This document shows, one piece after another, positions 1 through 9,359 of a stretch of 64,000 nt of DNA (position 1 is the stretch's first letter; each line of letters begins with the position of its first letter). Made by a program: the position numbers and the translations under genes. The DNA comes from Bacteroidales bacterium (GTDB taxonomy: Bacteria > Bacteroidota > Bacteroidia > Bacteroidales > JAQUTK01): positions 33,658-97,657 of the forward strand of contig JAQUTK010000011.1 of assembly GCA_028709785.1 (NCBI GenBank). The letters run 5' to 3'. The notes beneath the pieces were generated by a model, which made no database searches, was not told where the DNA came from, and was given only the letters and a program-made list of their open reading frames with translations.

Positions 1-645
1 AAACTAAAGAAAAAATTTAATGTTACCGCGGTTGCAGCTGTATCATCTGAAAGTGGAACTTCATATCCGGGCAAAGGAGTCTGGAAGAGTACGTTGTTGA
101 ACGCTCACTATGATACCTTTTATTCTTCCCGATATCTTATGTCTAACCAGATGACAGCGATTAATGACGCTGTTGCAGGCATTCCATATGAGCAAATTAT
201 TGTTGTTGTAAATACTCCGGTTTATGGAGGTGGGGGGATTTTTAATTCTCATACGATGATCAGTGCAGACGACAAGCAGAGTAATATCATCGTCGTTCAT
301 GAGTTTGCACATGCTTTTGCCGGGCTTGCTGACGAGTATTATTATCCAGGAGATGTGATGGAGAACTTTTACAATAAAAAGATTGAACCATGGGAAGAAA
401 ACATCACCACTTTAGTGGATTTCGATCGTAAATGGAAAGATATGCTTCCGAATGATGCGACAATTCCGACAAAATTCTCTGAAAACAGCAAGTTGGAGTT
501 GGGTGTTTACGAAGGAGGCGGTTATGCAACTTTTGGAATTTATCGTTCCATGCAGGACTGCCGGATGAATACCAATAAAGCCAAAACCTTCTGTCCGGTT
601 TGCCAGCGTGCCTTGATACGTGTTGTTGATTATCTTACGAAATGA
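1..645 (+). CDS. M64-family metallopeptidase, 3' part (5' end outside window)
   Basis: The reading frame is open from the first base, so the gene begins upstream of the window; the first in-window start-like codon (94) is not the real start. The visible 214 residues carry the zinc-protease signature HEFAHAFAGLADEY at bases 298-339, an HExxH helix followed by a third ligand region (GLADEY), which is typical of the IgA-peptidase M64 family (PF09471). A segment NTPVYGGGGIF precedes it, as is usual in M64 proteins. The C terminus has two Cys pairs (DCRMN, FCPVC) that may stabilise the fold. M64 proteins in gut Bacteroidales are secreted or surface metalloproteases; the substrate cannot be told here. 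The N-terminal signal and any pro-domain are not visible. Confidence 0.85.
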   Translation, partial: KLKKKFNVTAVAAVSSESGTSYPGKGVWKSTLLNAHYDTFYSSRYLMSNQMTAINDAVAGIPYEQIIVVVNTPVYGGGGIFNSHTMISADDKQSNIIVVHEFAHAFAGLADEYYYPGDVMENFYNKKIEPWEENITTLVDFDRKWKDMLPNDATIPTKFSENSKLELGVYEGGGYATFGIYRSMQDCRMNTNKAKTFCPVCQRALIRVVDYLTK

Positions 646-657
646 GAGTTCGGCTGT

Positions 658-1245
658 TTAGTTCCGAATCAGATTCATAAATTCTTCACGTGTTTCGACC
701 GTTCTGAATACTCCCGTAAAATCGGATGTTGTGGTGATGGAGTGTTGTTTTTCAACGCCTCTCATCTGCATACACATATGTTGAGCTTCAATGACGACCA
801 TGACACCCAATGGATCCAAAGTATCCTGGATACACTGTTTTATCTGCATGGTCATGCGTTCCTGTATCTGAAGCCGATGAGCGAATATATCAACAACGCG
901 GGGAATTTTGCTTAGTCCGGTTATGTAATTCTTGGGAATGTAAGCCACATGAGCTTTTCCAAAAAAAGGTAGCATATGGTGCTCACACATTGAATAGAAG
1001 TCAATGTCCTTTACGATAACCATCTGTTTGTAGTCTTCTTTAAACATGGCAGATCGAAGCACTTCAGCCGGGTCTTGTGCATATCCTTTTGTCAGAGTCA
1101 GCATTGCTTTTGCAATTCGTTCAGGAGTCTTAATTAGTCCTTCACGAGCCGTATCCTCTCCCAGGATACGTAGTATCTCAAGGTAATGTTCACTTAGTTC
1201 CTGAATCTTCTCCTTCTTCAGTTCTTCCATTATTTTGTTGTTCAT
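658..1245 (-). CDS. folE: GTP cyclohydrolase I
   Basis: 195 residues, normal length for type I GTP cyclohydrolase, which turns GTP into 7,8-dihydroneopterin triphosphate, the first step of folate (and queuosine) synthesis in the cytoplasm. The Zn-binding and active-site segments are clear: [18 protein letters not shown] in the middle, and [12 protein letters not shown] near the C terminus, whose Cys and His are the conserved ligands. The ATG at 1245 lies inside the 3' end of the upstream SPOR gene, giving a 56-base overlap; a second ATG at 1230 (MEELKKEK) would shorten it to 41 bases. The overlap implies co-transcription with the SPOR gene from the promoter at about 1770. Confidence 0.96.
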   Translation of the reverse strand: MNNKIMEELKKEKIQELSEHYLEILRILGEDTAREGLIKTPERIAKAMLTLTKGYAQDPAEVLRSAMFKEDYKQMVIVKDIDFYSMCEHHMLPFFGKAHVAYIPKNYITGLSKIPRVVDIFAHRLQIQERMTMQIKQCIQDTLDPLGVMVVIEAQHMCMQMRGVEKQHSITTTSDFTGVFRTVETREEFMNLIRN

Positions 1246-1750
1246 TAGGTTCTACATCCAGTCGGATGTCATCTTTTACAATCATAGCTTCGGCACTTAT
1301 ATCACGATACTTCTTGCGTAACTCTTGCTTTAGCAGATTTGCTTCTTCCCAGGTTTTAAAGTCTCCGACTCTTACCCGGATTTTGGGACCACTTACAGTT
1401 ACATATGAACCGATCTCCGGATATGCTTCCAAAAACTTACGTTCAATATTCTTTGCTTTGTTCATTGATTCTTTTGAGGCAATCTCTGAATAAAGATGTA
1501 CCCGATAACCTTTTGCACGGAGGTAAGTAGAGGTGCCGTCTTCATTTAAATCTTTCCCTTCCCCTTTTTTTCCAACAAGTGCCGCAATTCTGTCATTCTG
1601 ATAAATCCGGATAGTGCCTTCTCCTTTGTTTTCTTGAGTAAGGTAATTGATGATTGAGTTTTCTTCTTGAGCGGATACGGGTAATACTGTTATGCATATC
1701 AAAAGAACGAAAGACCATCCAAACAGGCTTTTATAAAGTATTTTCTTCAT
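1190..1750 (-). CDS. Secreted SPOR-domain protein
   Basis: About 186 residues starting at the ATG at 1750 (MKKILYKS), which opens a clear signal peptide ending VSAQ. An in-frame upstream start at 1810 is rejected because a TAnnTTTG promoter box lies at 1770-1777, inside that extension. The C-terminal part ([17 protein letters not shown], then [14 protein letters not shown]) is a SPOR domain, a fold that binds denuded glycan strands of peptidoglycan, so the protein probably works in the periplasm near the division site or wall. It sits between tpiA and folE and overlaps folE by 56 bases. The metabolic neighbours do not reveal its role; the function is assigned from the domain only. Confidence 0.8.
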   Translation of the reverse strand: MKKILYKSLFGWSFVLLICITVLPVSAQEENSIINYLTQENKGEGTIRIYQNDRIAALVGKKGEGKDLNEDGTSTYLRAKGYRVHLYSEIASKESMNKAKNIERKFLEAYPEIGSYVTVSGPKIRVRVGDFKTWEEANLLKQELRKKYRDISAEAMIVKDDIRLDVEPNEQQNNGRTEEGEDSGTK

Positions 1751-1769
1751 AGCTTCCAATATTTTACTG

Positions 1770-1777
1770 CAAAAGTA
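1770..1777 (-). promoter_or_regulatory. Bacteroidales -7 box of SPOR-folE
   Basis: On the minus strand this reads TACTTTTG, a full match to the Bacteroidetes -7 consensus TAnnTTTG, 19 bases before the ATG at 1750. No convincing -33 TTTG was seen. It places the transcription start after the rejected upstream start codon. Confidence 0.6.
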
Positions 1778-1813
1778 CTGTTTTTCATTGATATAATGGA
1801 AATCGAGCAATAG

Positions 1814-1852
1814 AAAAAAGAGGAGAACCCTTCGAAAAGCGTCCTCCTCTTT
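1814..1852 (-). terminator. Rho-independent terminator after tpiA
   Basis: Nine-base inverted repeat: AAAGAGGAG at 1817-1825 and CTCCTCTTT at 1844-1852. Reading on the minus strand the stem is followed by a run of T (complement of the A run at 1814-1819). It sits 24 bases past the tpiA stop and separates tpiA from the SPOR-folE unit. Confidence 0.8.
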
Positions 1853-1875
1853 GATTTCGTTGATTATATGCTAAA

Positions 1876-2631
1876 TCAGAAAGCGACAATTATACCCATA
1901 AAGTCCTCAACACTGAGTGCAGCACCACCAATCAATCCACCATCAACGTCAGGTTTTGCAAATAATTCCTGCGCGTTAGAAGCTTTGCAGCTGCCACCAT
2001 AAAGGATGGATGTGTTTTCTGCCACCTCTTTACCATATTTCTCAGTAATTGTTTGTCTGATGACAGCGTGAATTTCTTGTGCCTGATCTGATGAAGCTGT
2101 CTTGCCTGTACCAATAGCCCATACTGGTTCGTAAGCGATTACGATTTTTGAGAAATCTTCAGCTGAAAGACCGAACAAAGCTTCTTTGAGTTGAGTGTTT
2201 ACTACTTCGAAGTGTTTTCCGGCTTCTCTCTCAGCCAATACTTCTCCGATACAGAAAATAGGAGTAAGATTGTTTTCAAGGGCAAGAGTTACTTTTTCTT
2301 TCAGAATTTCACTTGTCTCACCATAATATTGGCGACGTTCTGAGTGACCAAGAATTACATATTTGGCTCCGGTAGAAGCGACCATAGCAGCAGATACTTC
2401 ACCTGTGTAAGCACCTGATTTTTTGTCTGCGCAGTTTTCTGCTCCCAAACCTAATTTCGTTTGGTCAATTTCAGCAGCAACAGAAGCTAAATGGATAAAT
2501 GGAGTGCAAATTACTACATCGCAATTTACAGTCTTTTGTTTCAAAGCTTCATTTAAATCTTTAGCAAGAGCAATTCCTTCTTGAAGTGTCTTGTTCATTT
2601 TCCAGTTTCCTGCAACAATGTTCTTTCTCAT
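1876..2631 (-). CDS. tpiA: Triosephosphate isomerase
   Basis: 251 residues, full length. Interconverts dihydroxyacetone phosphate and glyceraldehyde 3-phosphate in glycolysis. The N terminus shows the catalytic-lysine motif NWKMN; the electrophilic His lies in ILGHSERR and the base Glu in [14 protein letters not shown], followed by the mobile loop. The phosphate-binding end GGLIGGAAL is intact. It follows the BT_3928-type membrane protein by 26 bases, so it probably shares that promoter, and ends at the terminator at 1814-1852. Confidence 0.98.
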   Translation of the reverse strand: MRKNIVAGNWKMNKTLQEGIALAKDLNEALKQKTVNCDVVICTPFIHLASVAAEIDQTKLGLGAENCADKKSGAYTGEVSAAMVASTGAKYVILGHSERRQYYGETSEILKEKVTLALENNLTPIFCIGEVLAEREAGKHFEVVNTQLKEALFGLSAEDFSKIVIAYEPVWAIGTGKTASSDQAQEIHAVIRQTITEKYGKEVAENTSILYGGSCKASNAQELFAKPDVDGGLIGGAALSVEDFMGIIVAF

Positions 2632-2657
2632 TTTCTAAAATTTTATGTGATTCTTAA

Positions 2658-4010
2658 TTATATAATTTCTTCTATTTCGGGGTTATCAGGAGATTGTTTC
2701 TCTTTTTTATTGTGCCTGTTACGATACATCCGAACGCACCATCCAATTATTCTCTCAATAATAAACAGCAAGATAAGAGGAACAATAAATGCACCGGCAA
2801 ATAATGAGACTTTTGTGCCGGACAACATATTATCTTCTTTTCCCCACTTAGTCTGATCGAGAGGCATATCCGACATTTCTGTTTCAGGAAGCAGGGTATG
2901 AGGCCATTTTCTCAATATGGCACCTTTTTTAAGTAAAACAAGTCCGGGATTGGAACGTATGATCGTTTTAAGAGGTATTTCGTCAGTTATAGCAAACGGA
3001 TATTCTGCGCCTGTGTCTGCTGACCATTCATCAATTACACTTTGAGGAGAAGCAGTAAGACAGTAGAAGCGATATCCAAACTTAACGCAATAGTCATATA
3101 TCTCGTTGATTCGATCGATTTCCTCATCACTGGCATTTTCAAGTCGGGGTGATATGAGCAGAAAGGTGTAGGAGGAGTCCTGAAGCACTTCTTGCGTGAT
3201 ATCAGATCCATTCAACTCTATTGAAAAGTCATTGATTGGTGGTACATACCCCTTGCTGATCAGTTTGTCTTCCCGTCTTACAAATGTCCATGAAGAGTCA
3301 CCTTCAGGGTAGTTTTCCAACGTGAATTCTTTTTCAACTCCATCTTTCGCATAGACGAAAATATTCTCATACTGTTCTGTTTGCGCATCTTCCGGGACAG
3401 ACATCATTTTAGTGATGTTGTTCCCTATTTTGTAAGGGCGAAAATCAACAATGGGCAGGTACTCATGCGAAATCCACGAAACACCTACAATGAATAAAAG
3501 CGTATAAAGAGAGACCAATCCTTGCGTATGTTTGCTAAAGAGAGGGGTGAGTTTGCAACGGTTGATGAAGAGAAATACTGTGAACCCCGACATCACCACA
3601 TTTTTGTAGAATGTTTGCCAGTTTGTGAGTTTGATGGCATCTCCAAAACAGCCGCAGTTTGATACAGGATTACTAATTGAGATCCAGAGTGCCAAAGGAG
3701 TCATAAACACCATGAACAGGTTGAGCAATATAATGCTCTGCTTGATCCGATAGCCTGTAATCAAGGAAACTCCCAGCCAGAACTCAAAAGCAGCGAGAAC
3801 AACAGCTGCAAAAAGAGTTGTTGGAAGCAAAAAATCCAGTCCTAATACATTCAGATAATCAGCAAATTTGTAGGATGATCCCAATGGATCTACCGCTTTT
3901 ACAAATCCGGAAAAGACAAATGTCAGTCCCACTAATAACCTAACCAGGATCACTGCCCGGTTCAGGTAGTTTGCATGCTTCTTTAGTGGAATTGTTGTCT
4001 TATTCTCCAT
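2658..4010 (-). CDS. BT_3928-type protein: DoxX/MauE-like membrane domain plus degenerate thioredoxin-like domain
   Basis: 450 residues. The N-terminal third has four predicted membrane helices (starting near LVRLLVGLTFVFSGFVKA) with the motif SNCGCFGD, a Cys pair in a MauE/DoxX-like context, suggesting thiol redox or quinone-linked chemistry in the inner membrane. The middle and C-terminal part (residues about 190-410) looks like a periplasmic TlpA/thioredoxin-like fold (TFLLISPRLEN ... YRFYCLTASPQ) but has no CxxC motif, so it is unlikely to be an oxidoreductase itself. A last hydrophobic helix precedes a basic tail. The start overlaps the end of the DUF1599 gene by 11 bases, indicating translational coupling. 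Its position next to tpiA matches the Bacteroides BT_3928 family; the function is unknown. Confidence 0.8.
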   Translation of the reverse strand: MENKTTIPLKKHANYLNRAVILVRLLVGLTFVFSGFVKAVDPLGSSYKFADYLNVLGLDFLLPTTLFAAVVLAAFEFWLGVSLITGYRIKQSIILLNLFMVFMTPLALWISISNPVSNCGCFGDAIKLTNWQTFYKNVVMSGFTVFLFINRCKLTPLFSKHTQGLVSLYTLLFIVGVSWISHEYLPIVDFRPYKIGNNITKMMSVPEDAQTEQYENIFVYAKDGVEKEFTLENYPEGDSSWTFVRREDKLISKGYVPPINDFSIELNGSDITQEVLQDSSYTFLLISPRLENASDEEIDRINEIYDYCVKFGYRFYCLTASPQSVIDEWSADTGAEYPFAITDEIPLKTIIRSNPGLVLLKKGAILRKWPHTLLPETEMSDMPLDQTKWGKEDNMLSGTKVSLFAGAFIVPLILLFIIERIIGWCVRMYRNRHNKKEKQSPDNPEIEEII

Positions 4011-4539
4011 AGGTCAATTTGATAAGTGCAAATAACGAATAGTTGATCATATCCATATAGTTTGCATCCAATCCTTCTGACACGATGGTTTTTCCTTCGT
4101 TTTCCTCAATCTGTTTTGTCCGATTGATTTTCATCAGAATCAGATCTGTATACGAACTGATCCGCATTCCTCTCCAAGCCTCATTGTAGTCATGATTCTT
4201 TGCATACATCAGTTCTTTCGTCTGAGTAATATGCTTATCATAAAGTTCGAGTGCCTTTTCCTGTGTAATATCCGGCGTTTCGCTGTAGCCTAATTCTAGT
4301 TGAATTAAAGCAATTACTCCATAATTTACAATACCGACAAACTCTGATTGAATGGTATCATCAATCAGAGCTTCTTTTTGAATCTCAAGGCTGCGAATGC
4401 GGCAGGCTTTTATAAAAATCTGGTCTGTCAGTGAAACAGGGCGCATGATACGCCATGCCGGACCATAATCCTGCAATTTTTTTGCAAAAAGGTCACGGCA
4501 TGAGGCAATCAGATGTTCAAATTGTTCAACGGTATTCAT
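4000..4539 (-). CDS. DUF1599 protein with two internal repeats
   Basis: 179 residues from the ATG at 4539. A longer version beginning at 4575 is rejected because its first codons lie in the promoter box at 4573-4580. The protein is two copies of one helical unit: residues 21-86 and 114-179 share DYxxAWRxMR, then SxTDxI, a basic helix, and INYxxxALIxLxxG (first copy VNY). The DUF1599 family resembles all-alpha nucleotide pyrophosphohydrolases, which would fit the acidic and Arg-rich repeats, but no reaction is proven. It is the first gene of the operon with the BT_3928-type protein and tpiA. Confidence 0.85.
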   Translation of the reverse strand: MNTVEQFEHLIASCRDLFAKKLQDYGPAWRIMRPVSLTDQIFIKACRIRSLEIQKEALIDDTIQSEFVGIVNYGVIALIQLELGYSETPDITQEKALELYDKHITQTKELMYAKNHDYNEAWRGMRISSYTDLILMKINRTKQIEENEGKTIVSEGLDANYMDMINYSLFALIKLTYGE

Positions 4540-4572
4540 TGTAGATCTGTTGATAAAGTAACGTTCGGAGCA

Positions 4573-4600
4573 CAAATGTACAGAAATAATCTGTAAACAA
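4573..4600 (-). promoter_or_regulatory. Promoter of DUF1599-BT_3928-tpiA operon
   Basis: Minus strand TACATTTG at 4573-4580 matches the TAnnTTTG -7 box, with TTGT at 4597-4600 as a -33-like element, 16 bases away. It lies 33 bases before the ATG at 4539 and directly beside the maeB stop codon. Confidence 0.6.
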
Positions 4601-4604
4601 TGTG

Positions 4605-6890
4605 TTATTTGCGTTTCTGTTTCTCAACAATAGCGTCAATTACCGCCACAGCTGTAATATTAACGATGTCACGAACCGAGCTTTCAAAGTCTGTAAAGTG
4701 GATCGGTTTGTTCAATCCCATTTGAATCGGGCCAATCAGTTTGGCATCACTCATTGACTGAAGAAGTTTGTACGCAGAGTTCGCAGAGCTGAGATTTGGG
4801 AATACCAATGTATTAACATCTTTGCCTTTAAGCTGTGTAAACGGATATTTCTCATCACGCAGTTCTTTATTTAACGCAATGTTTACTTGCATTTCTCCAT
4901 CAATTGTCAGATCTGGAAAGTTCTTATGAATATATTCTACAGCGTTGTGTACTTTTGCCGGACTTCCGGATGTATCAGCGCCAAAGTTAGAATATGAAAG
5001 CATGGCAATGACCGGTTCGTGGTTAAAGAAACGTACTGTGTTAGCAGCAAGACGAGCTACATCAATCAGAGCCGCCGCATCAGGGTGGCGATTAATCAGT
5101 GTGTCAGCAAGGAATATAGTACCCTGTTTCTTAGAATTGAGAATGTGCATTGTACCAAAGTGATTGAAGCCTTCACGAATCCCAATCACTTCTTTTGCAA
5201 CTTTAATTGTATTTGAATATTTCGTATATACACCAGTAATGAAAGCATCAGCTTCTCCCGTTTCAACCATCATCATACCGAAGTAGTTGCGCTCAAACAT
5301 CTTATCATTAGCTTCCTGTAACGTGAATCCTTCACGATAGCGTTTTTCAGTAAGTAGTTTTGCGTAGCGTTCGCGACGATCCGCTTCATTGTCATGACGT
5401 AAATTAATGACTTCTATTCCTTCCATATTTAGCTCGAGCTCTTTAGCGAGCTTTTCAATGCGTTCGTCATTACCCAGTAATATTGGATGGCAAAGGCCTT
5501 CACTCTTTGCTTCAACGGCTGCCTTAAGCATGTTGGGATGGATACCTTCCGCAAAGACTACGCGTTGTGGATTCCTACGAGCTTTGTCATATAGCTGACG
5601 AGTCAGCTTAGACTCGTATCCCATTAATTGAAGTAGTTGAATGCGGTATGCATCCCAATCTGTAATGGGATTTCTAGCAACGCCCGACTCCATAGCGGCT
5701 TTTGCGACAGCCATAGATACATCTGTGATCAAACGGGGATCTACCGGTTTGGGTATAAAATACAAAGGGCCAAAAGTCAGATTATTCTCCTCATATACAG
5801 AAGTCACAACATCAGGAACAGGAGCTTTTGCAAGAGCGGCAATCGCCTTAACAGCAGCTAGCTTCATCTCTTCATTGATAGCTCTTGCGTGTGTATCCAA
5901 GGCACCACGGAAGATATAAGGGAATCCTATAACGTTATTAATCTGATTCGGATAATCAGAGCGACCTGTAGCCATCAGTACATCCGGACGGGCAGCCATC
6001 GCATCTTCATAGGTAATCTCTGGTGCTGGGTTTGCTAAGGCAAAGACGATCGGTTTAGCAGCCATGGAGCGCACCATATCTTGTGAAAGAACATTCCCTT
6101 TTGAAAGTCCAAGAAAGACATCTGCACCCTTTACAGCTTCAGCCAGTGTGTGGATGTCTGTGCGGCTTGTAGCAAAATATTTTTTAGATTCTGTCAGATC
6201 CGGGCGGTTGATAGAGAGGACGCCTTTGCTGTCAAGCATCACTATATTTTCTTTTTTTGCACCGAGAGCGATATATAGTTTTGTGCAGGAATTGGCTGAT
6301 GCGCCGGCTCCATTCACCACAATCTTGACTTCATCAATCTTCTTTCCTGCCACTTCCAGAGCATTCAGTAATCCGGCACTTGAGATGATTGCCGTACCGT
6401 GTTGGTCATCATGCATCACCGGGATATCCAGTTCTGCTTTCAGTCTTTCTTCAATTTCAAAGCATTCAGGAGCCTTAATATCTTCCAGATTAATTCCACC
6501 GAAAGTCGGAGCAATTGCTTTTACAGCCTGGATAAACTTTTCCGGATCTTTTTCATCGACTTCAATATCAAAAACGTCAATACCTGCATATATTTTAAAA
6601 AGCAATCCCTTGCCTTCCATCACGGGTTTACCGGAAAGAGCTCCGATATCACCGAGGCCAAGCACAGCTGTACCGTTGGAAATTACAGCCACAAGGTTAC
6701 CTTTCGCTGTATATTTGTATGCGTCTTCCGGATTTTTTTCAATCTCCAGACATGGTTCTGCTACTCCTGGGGAGTAAGCCAGAGACAGATCTCCTGGTGT
6801 GCTGTGCGGTTTGGTAGGAACGACTTCAATTTTACCGGGCTTACCTTGTGAATGATAAAGTAAAGCCGCTTCTTTTGTTATTTTTGCCAT
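4605..6890 (-). CDS. maeB: NADP-dependent malic enzyme with C-terminal phosphotransacetylase-like domain
   Basis: 761 residues, the usual length for MaeB-type fusion proteins. Residues 1-420 are malic enzyme: SLAYSPGVAEPCLEI at the substrate site, the HDDQHGTA segment, and the Rossmann motif VVNGAGASANSCTKL. Residues from about 430 are a phosphate acetyl/butyryltransferase-like domain (RRNPQRVVFAEG ... LLGNDERI ... FLADTLINRHPDA), which in this family is regulatory, responding to acetyl-CoA, rather than catalytic. The reaction is oxidative decarboxylation of malate to pyruvate with NADPH, linking C4 acids to biosynthesis. The gene appears to be monocistronic with its own -7 box at 6942. Confidence 0.96.
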   Translation of the reverse strand: MAKITKEAALLYHSQGKPGKIEVVPTKPHSTPGDLSLAYSPGVAEPCLEIEKNPEDAYKYTAKGNLVAVISNGTAVLGLGDIGALSGKPVMEGKGLLFKIYAGIDVFDIEVDEKDPEKFIQAVKAIAPTFGGINLEDIKAPECFEIEERLKAELDIPVMHDDQHGTAIISSAGLLNALEVAGKKIDEVKIVVNGAGASANSCTKLYIALGAKKENIVMLDSKGVLSINRPDLTESKKYFATSRTDIHTLAEAVKGADVFLGLSKGNVLSQDMVRSMAAKPIVFALANPAPEITYEDAMAARPDVLMATGRSDYPNQINNVIGFPYIFRGALDTHARAINEEMKLAAVKAIAALAKAPVPDVVTSVYEENNLTFGPLYFIPKPVDPRLITDVSMAVAKAAMESGVARNPITDWDAYRIQLLQLMGYESKLTRQLYDKARRNPQRVVFAEGIHPNMLKAAVEAKSEGLCHPILLGNDERIEKLAKELELNMEGIEVINLRHDNEADRRERYAKLLTEKRYREGFTLQEANDKMFERNYFGMMMVETGEADAFITGVYTKYSNTIKVAKEVIGIREGFNHFGTMHILNSKKQGTIFLADTLINRHPDAAALIDVARLAANTVRFFNHEPVIAMLSYSNFGADTSGSPAKVHNAVEYIHKNFPDLTIDGEMQVNIALNKELRDEKYPFTQLKGKDVNTLVFPNLSSANSAYKLLQSMSDAKLIGPIQMGLNKPIHFTDFESSVRDIVNITAVAVIDAIVEKQKRK

Positions 6891-6941
6891 AATGTAATTA
6901 GAATGTTGCTATTTCTCGTATATTGATACCTAATGAGGGTG

Positions 6942-6949
6942 CAAAGTTA
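6942..6949 (-). promoter_or_regulatory. -7 box of maeB
   Basis: Minus strand TAACTTTG, a TAnnTTTG match 51 bases upstream of the maeB ATG. No clear -33 element. Confidence 0.5.
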
Positions 6950-7086
6950 CATATTATTTATTCATTCAGCGAAGCTGACTTCCCATATTTCACAAATAAT
7001 GCTTCTTTGCATATGTTTATTTTATGTAATTGTTTATCCGTCTCAGATACTTGAATAATCTAGAGAACCCATGCTCTGTAGATCAT

Positions 7087-7494
7087 TTATGCCGGCTTTC
7101 CATAGAGGAAAAAAAGGACCAACAATAGGAATATAACAGTACTTGCTATCCAAGAGCTAAGAACGACCCATTTGGGATAAAGTCTATGTTCTTTCTCAAG
7201 TAGTCGGCACTTATCCAGTATTTTCGTATTGTCAAACATAATACCTATTGAATATGAAAAAACGGCTGAGATCAGAAGTCCTCCATTGTACATGATTTTT
7301 TGCGGTATTATTATTGAAATAGCACTAAGAAAAAGCTGGATAAGCATGCATAACGAAAATATATTAAAACACACCATACCCACGGCGAATACGGTAGCTG
7401 ACTTTTCTGGATATCCCATACCTCTTCCTTTACGCGTGTGGTGTGACCAAACATAATAGTACACCTGTTGATACAATGCAACTAAGCTTTTCAT
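7087..7494 (-). CDS. Small membrane protein of unknown function
   Basis: 135 residues, not recognised. Three hydrophobic segments are visible: residues about 34-62 (FAVGMVCFNIFSLCMLIQLF), about 70-86 (NGGLLISAVFSYSIGIMF) and about 109-131 (VVLSSWIASTVIFLLLVLFF). The N terminus (QQVYYYVWSHHTRKGRG) is aromatic and basic and probably cytoplasmic. There is no signal peptide and no catalytic motif. It starts 43 bases after lepA on the same strand, so it is likely the last gene of the pyrG-yidC-lepA operon. Small proteins in this slot are often lineage-specific. Confidence 0.65.
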   Translation of the reverse strand: MKSLVALYQQVYYYVWSHHTRKGRGMGYPEKSATVFAVGMVCFNIFSLCMLIQLFLSAISIIIPQKIMYNGGLLISAVFSYSIGIMFDNTKILDKCRLLEKEHRLYPKWVVLSSWIASTVIFLLLVLFFLYGKPA

Positions 7495-7537
7495 CTCGTT
7501 ATTCCGATCGTTTCTTTCTGATATTTTGACAAAACTC

Positions 7538-9325
7538 TTAATCTAATTTCAAGACGGCAAGGAATGCTTTTTGTGGCACTTCCACATTGCCAATCTGCTT
7601 CATTCGTTTCTTACCCTTCTTTTGTTTCTCAAGAAGTTTTCTTTTTCGGGAGATATCACCACCATAACATTTTGCTGTTACATCTTTGCGCACCGCCTTG
7701 ATTGTTTCGCGGGCAATAATTTTTGCTCCGATCGCAGCCTGTACCGCTATGTCAAATTGCTGACGTGGAATCAGTTCCTGAAGCTTTTCACACATCCTGC
7801 GTCCAAAGTTATAAGCATTGTCCACATGCGTAAGCGTGGAGAGAGCATCAACCGGTTCGCCGTTGAGCAGGATATCTAGCTTGACCAGTTTGGATGGGCG
7901 ATAGCCATTCAGGTGATAATCAAATGATGCGTATCCTTTGGAGATACTTTTCAGTCTGTCGTAAAAGTCAATCACAATCTCTCCCAAAGGAATATCATAA
8001 AATATCTCCACACGGTTGCCGGAGATATACTCTTGCTTGACCAGTTCGCCGCGCTTCCCTAAGCAAAGAGTCATGATCGGTCCGATATAATCGGTTGTCG
8101 TAATGATTGAGGCACGTATATAGGGTTCTTCAATACGGTCAATCATGGCGGGGTCGGGGAGTCCCGACGGATTGTGAACCTCCAGCTTTTCTTCTTTCTT
8201 TGTATATACAATGTATGATACGTTTGGCACCGTCGTGATTACGTTCATGTCAAACTCTCTATCCAGGCGCTCCTGGACGATTTCCATGTGAAGAAGTCCG
8301 AGAAATCCGCAGCGAAATCCAAATCCCAAGGCCACAGAAGATTCGGGTTGAAAAGTCAGAGAAGCATCATTGAGTTGGAGCTTTTCCAGTGACGAACGAA
8401 GATTCTCAAACTCTTCTGTTTCTATCGGATAGACACCCGCATACACCATCGGTTTTACTTCTTCAAATCCGGCAATCCGTTCTTTGCACGGATTCATCAC
8501 ATGTGTGATGGTATCACCGACTTTTACCTCGCGTGATGTCTTTATTCCTGAGATAATATAACCCACATTGCCGGCACTAACTTCGGCGCAAGGAGCCATA
8601 TCCAGTTTTAAAACGCCGACTTCATCGGCTTCATATTCTTTGTTTGTCGCAAAAAACTTGACTTCATCTCCTTTTCGGATCGTTCCATTGACAATCTTGA
8701 AATACGCAATAATTCCTCTGAAAGGATTGAAAACAGAGTCGAAGATCAGTGCCTGCAAAGGAGCATTGGGATCACCGACCGGCGCATGAATACGGTGAAC
8801 AATAGCTTCCAGAATCTCATCGACACCCTGTCCGGTCTTTCCGCTTGCACGGATAATTTCTTCTCGTTTGCATCCAAGCAGTTCGATGATTTGATCTTCC
8901 ACTTCATCCGGACGCGCGCTGTCCAGATCCACCTTATTGACAATAGGGATGATCTCGAGATCATGCTCAATTGCCATGTATAGGTTCGATATGGTTTGAG
9001 CCTGAATGCCCTGCGCTGCGTCAACGATAAGCAGAGCACCTTCGCAGGAGGCGATGGAACGTGATACTTCATACGAGAAGTCCACATGTCCGGGAGTGTC
9101 AATCAGATTTAGTATATAGTTTTCTCCGTTGTAAAAATAGTCCATCTGGATGGCGTGACTCTTGATCGTGATACCACGTTCGCGTTCCAGGTCCATGTTG
9201 TCGAGCACTTGCTCTTTCATCTCTTTTCCTTGAACGGTGTGTGTATATTCCAGTAAGCGGTCGGCCAAGGTACTCTTACCATGGTCTATATGAGCGATAA
9301 TACAAAAGTTGCGGATCTTCTTCAT
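7538..9325 (-). CDS. lepA: Elongation factor 4 (LepA GTPase)
   Basis: 595 residues, full length. A translational GTPase thought to act on stalled ribosomes or in 30S maturation. G-domain motifs are clear: G1 [11 protein letters not shown]2 region RERGITI, G3 DTPGH, G4 NKVDL. The C-terminal LepA-specific domain is present ([29 protein letters not shown]), ending [13 protein letters not shown]. It follows yidC by 34 bases in the same direction, so co-transcription is likely. Confidence 0.98.
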   Translation of the reverse strand: MKKIRNFCIIAHIDHGKSTLADRLLEYTHTVQGKEMKEQVLDNMDLERERGITIKSHAIQMDYFYNGENYILNLIDTPGHVDFSYEVSRSIASCEGALLIVDAAQGIQAQTISNLYMAIEHDLEIIPIVNKVDLDSARPDEVEDQIIELLGCKREEIIRASGKTGQGVDEILEAIVHRIHAPVGDPNAPLQALIFDSVFNPFRGIIAYFKIVNGTIRKGDEVKFFATNKEYEADEVGVLKLDMAPCAEVSAGNVGYIISGIKTSREVKVGDTITHVMNPCKERIAGFEEVKPMVYAGVYPIETEEFENLRSSLEKLQLNDASLTFQPESSVALGFGFRCGFLGLLHMEIVQERLDREFDMNVITTVPNVSYIVYTKKEEKLEVHNPSGLPDPAMIDRIEEPYIRASIITTTDYIGPIMTLCLGKRGELVKQEYISGNRVEIFYDIPLGEIVIDFYDRLKSISKGYASFDYHLNGYRPSKLVKLDILLNGEPVDALSTLTHVDNAYNFGRRMCEKLQELIPRQQFDIAVQAAIGAKIIARETIKAVRKDVTAKCYGGDISRKRKLLEKQKKGKKRMKQIGNVEVPQKAFLAVLKLD

Positions 9326-9359
9326 TCAAATAGCTATGTTCTTAAAAACGTTTCGTTAC

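Noticed and set aside
6064..6777. 237-codon plus-strand frame inside maeB
   Set aside because: Antisense shadow of a clearly conserved enzyme, with no known motif and no promoter or RBS.
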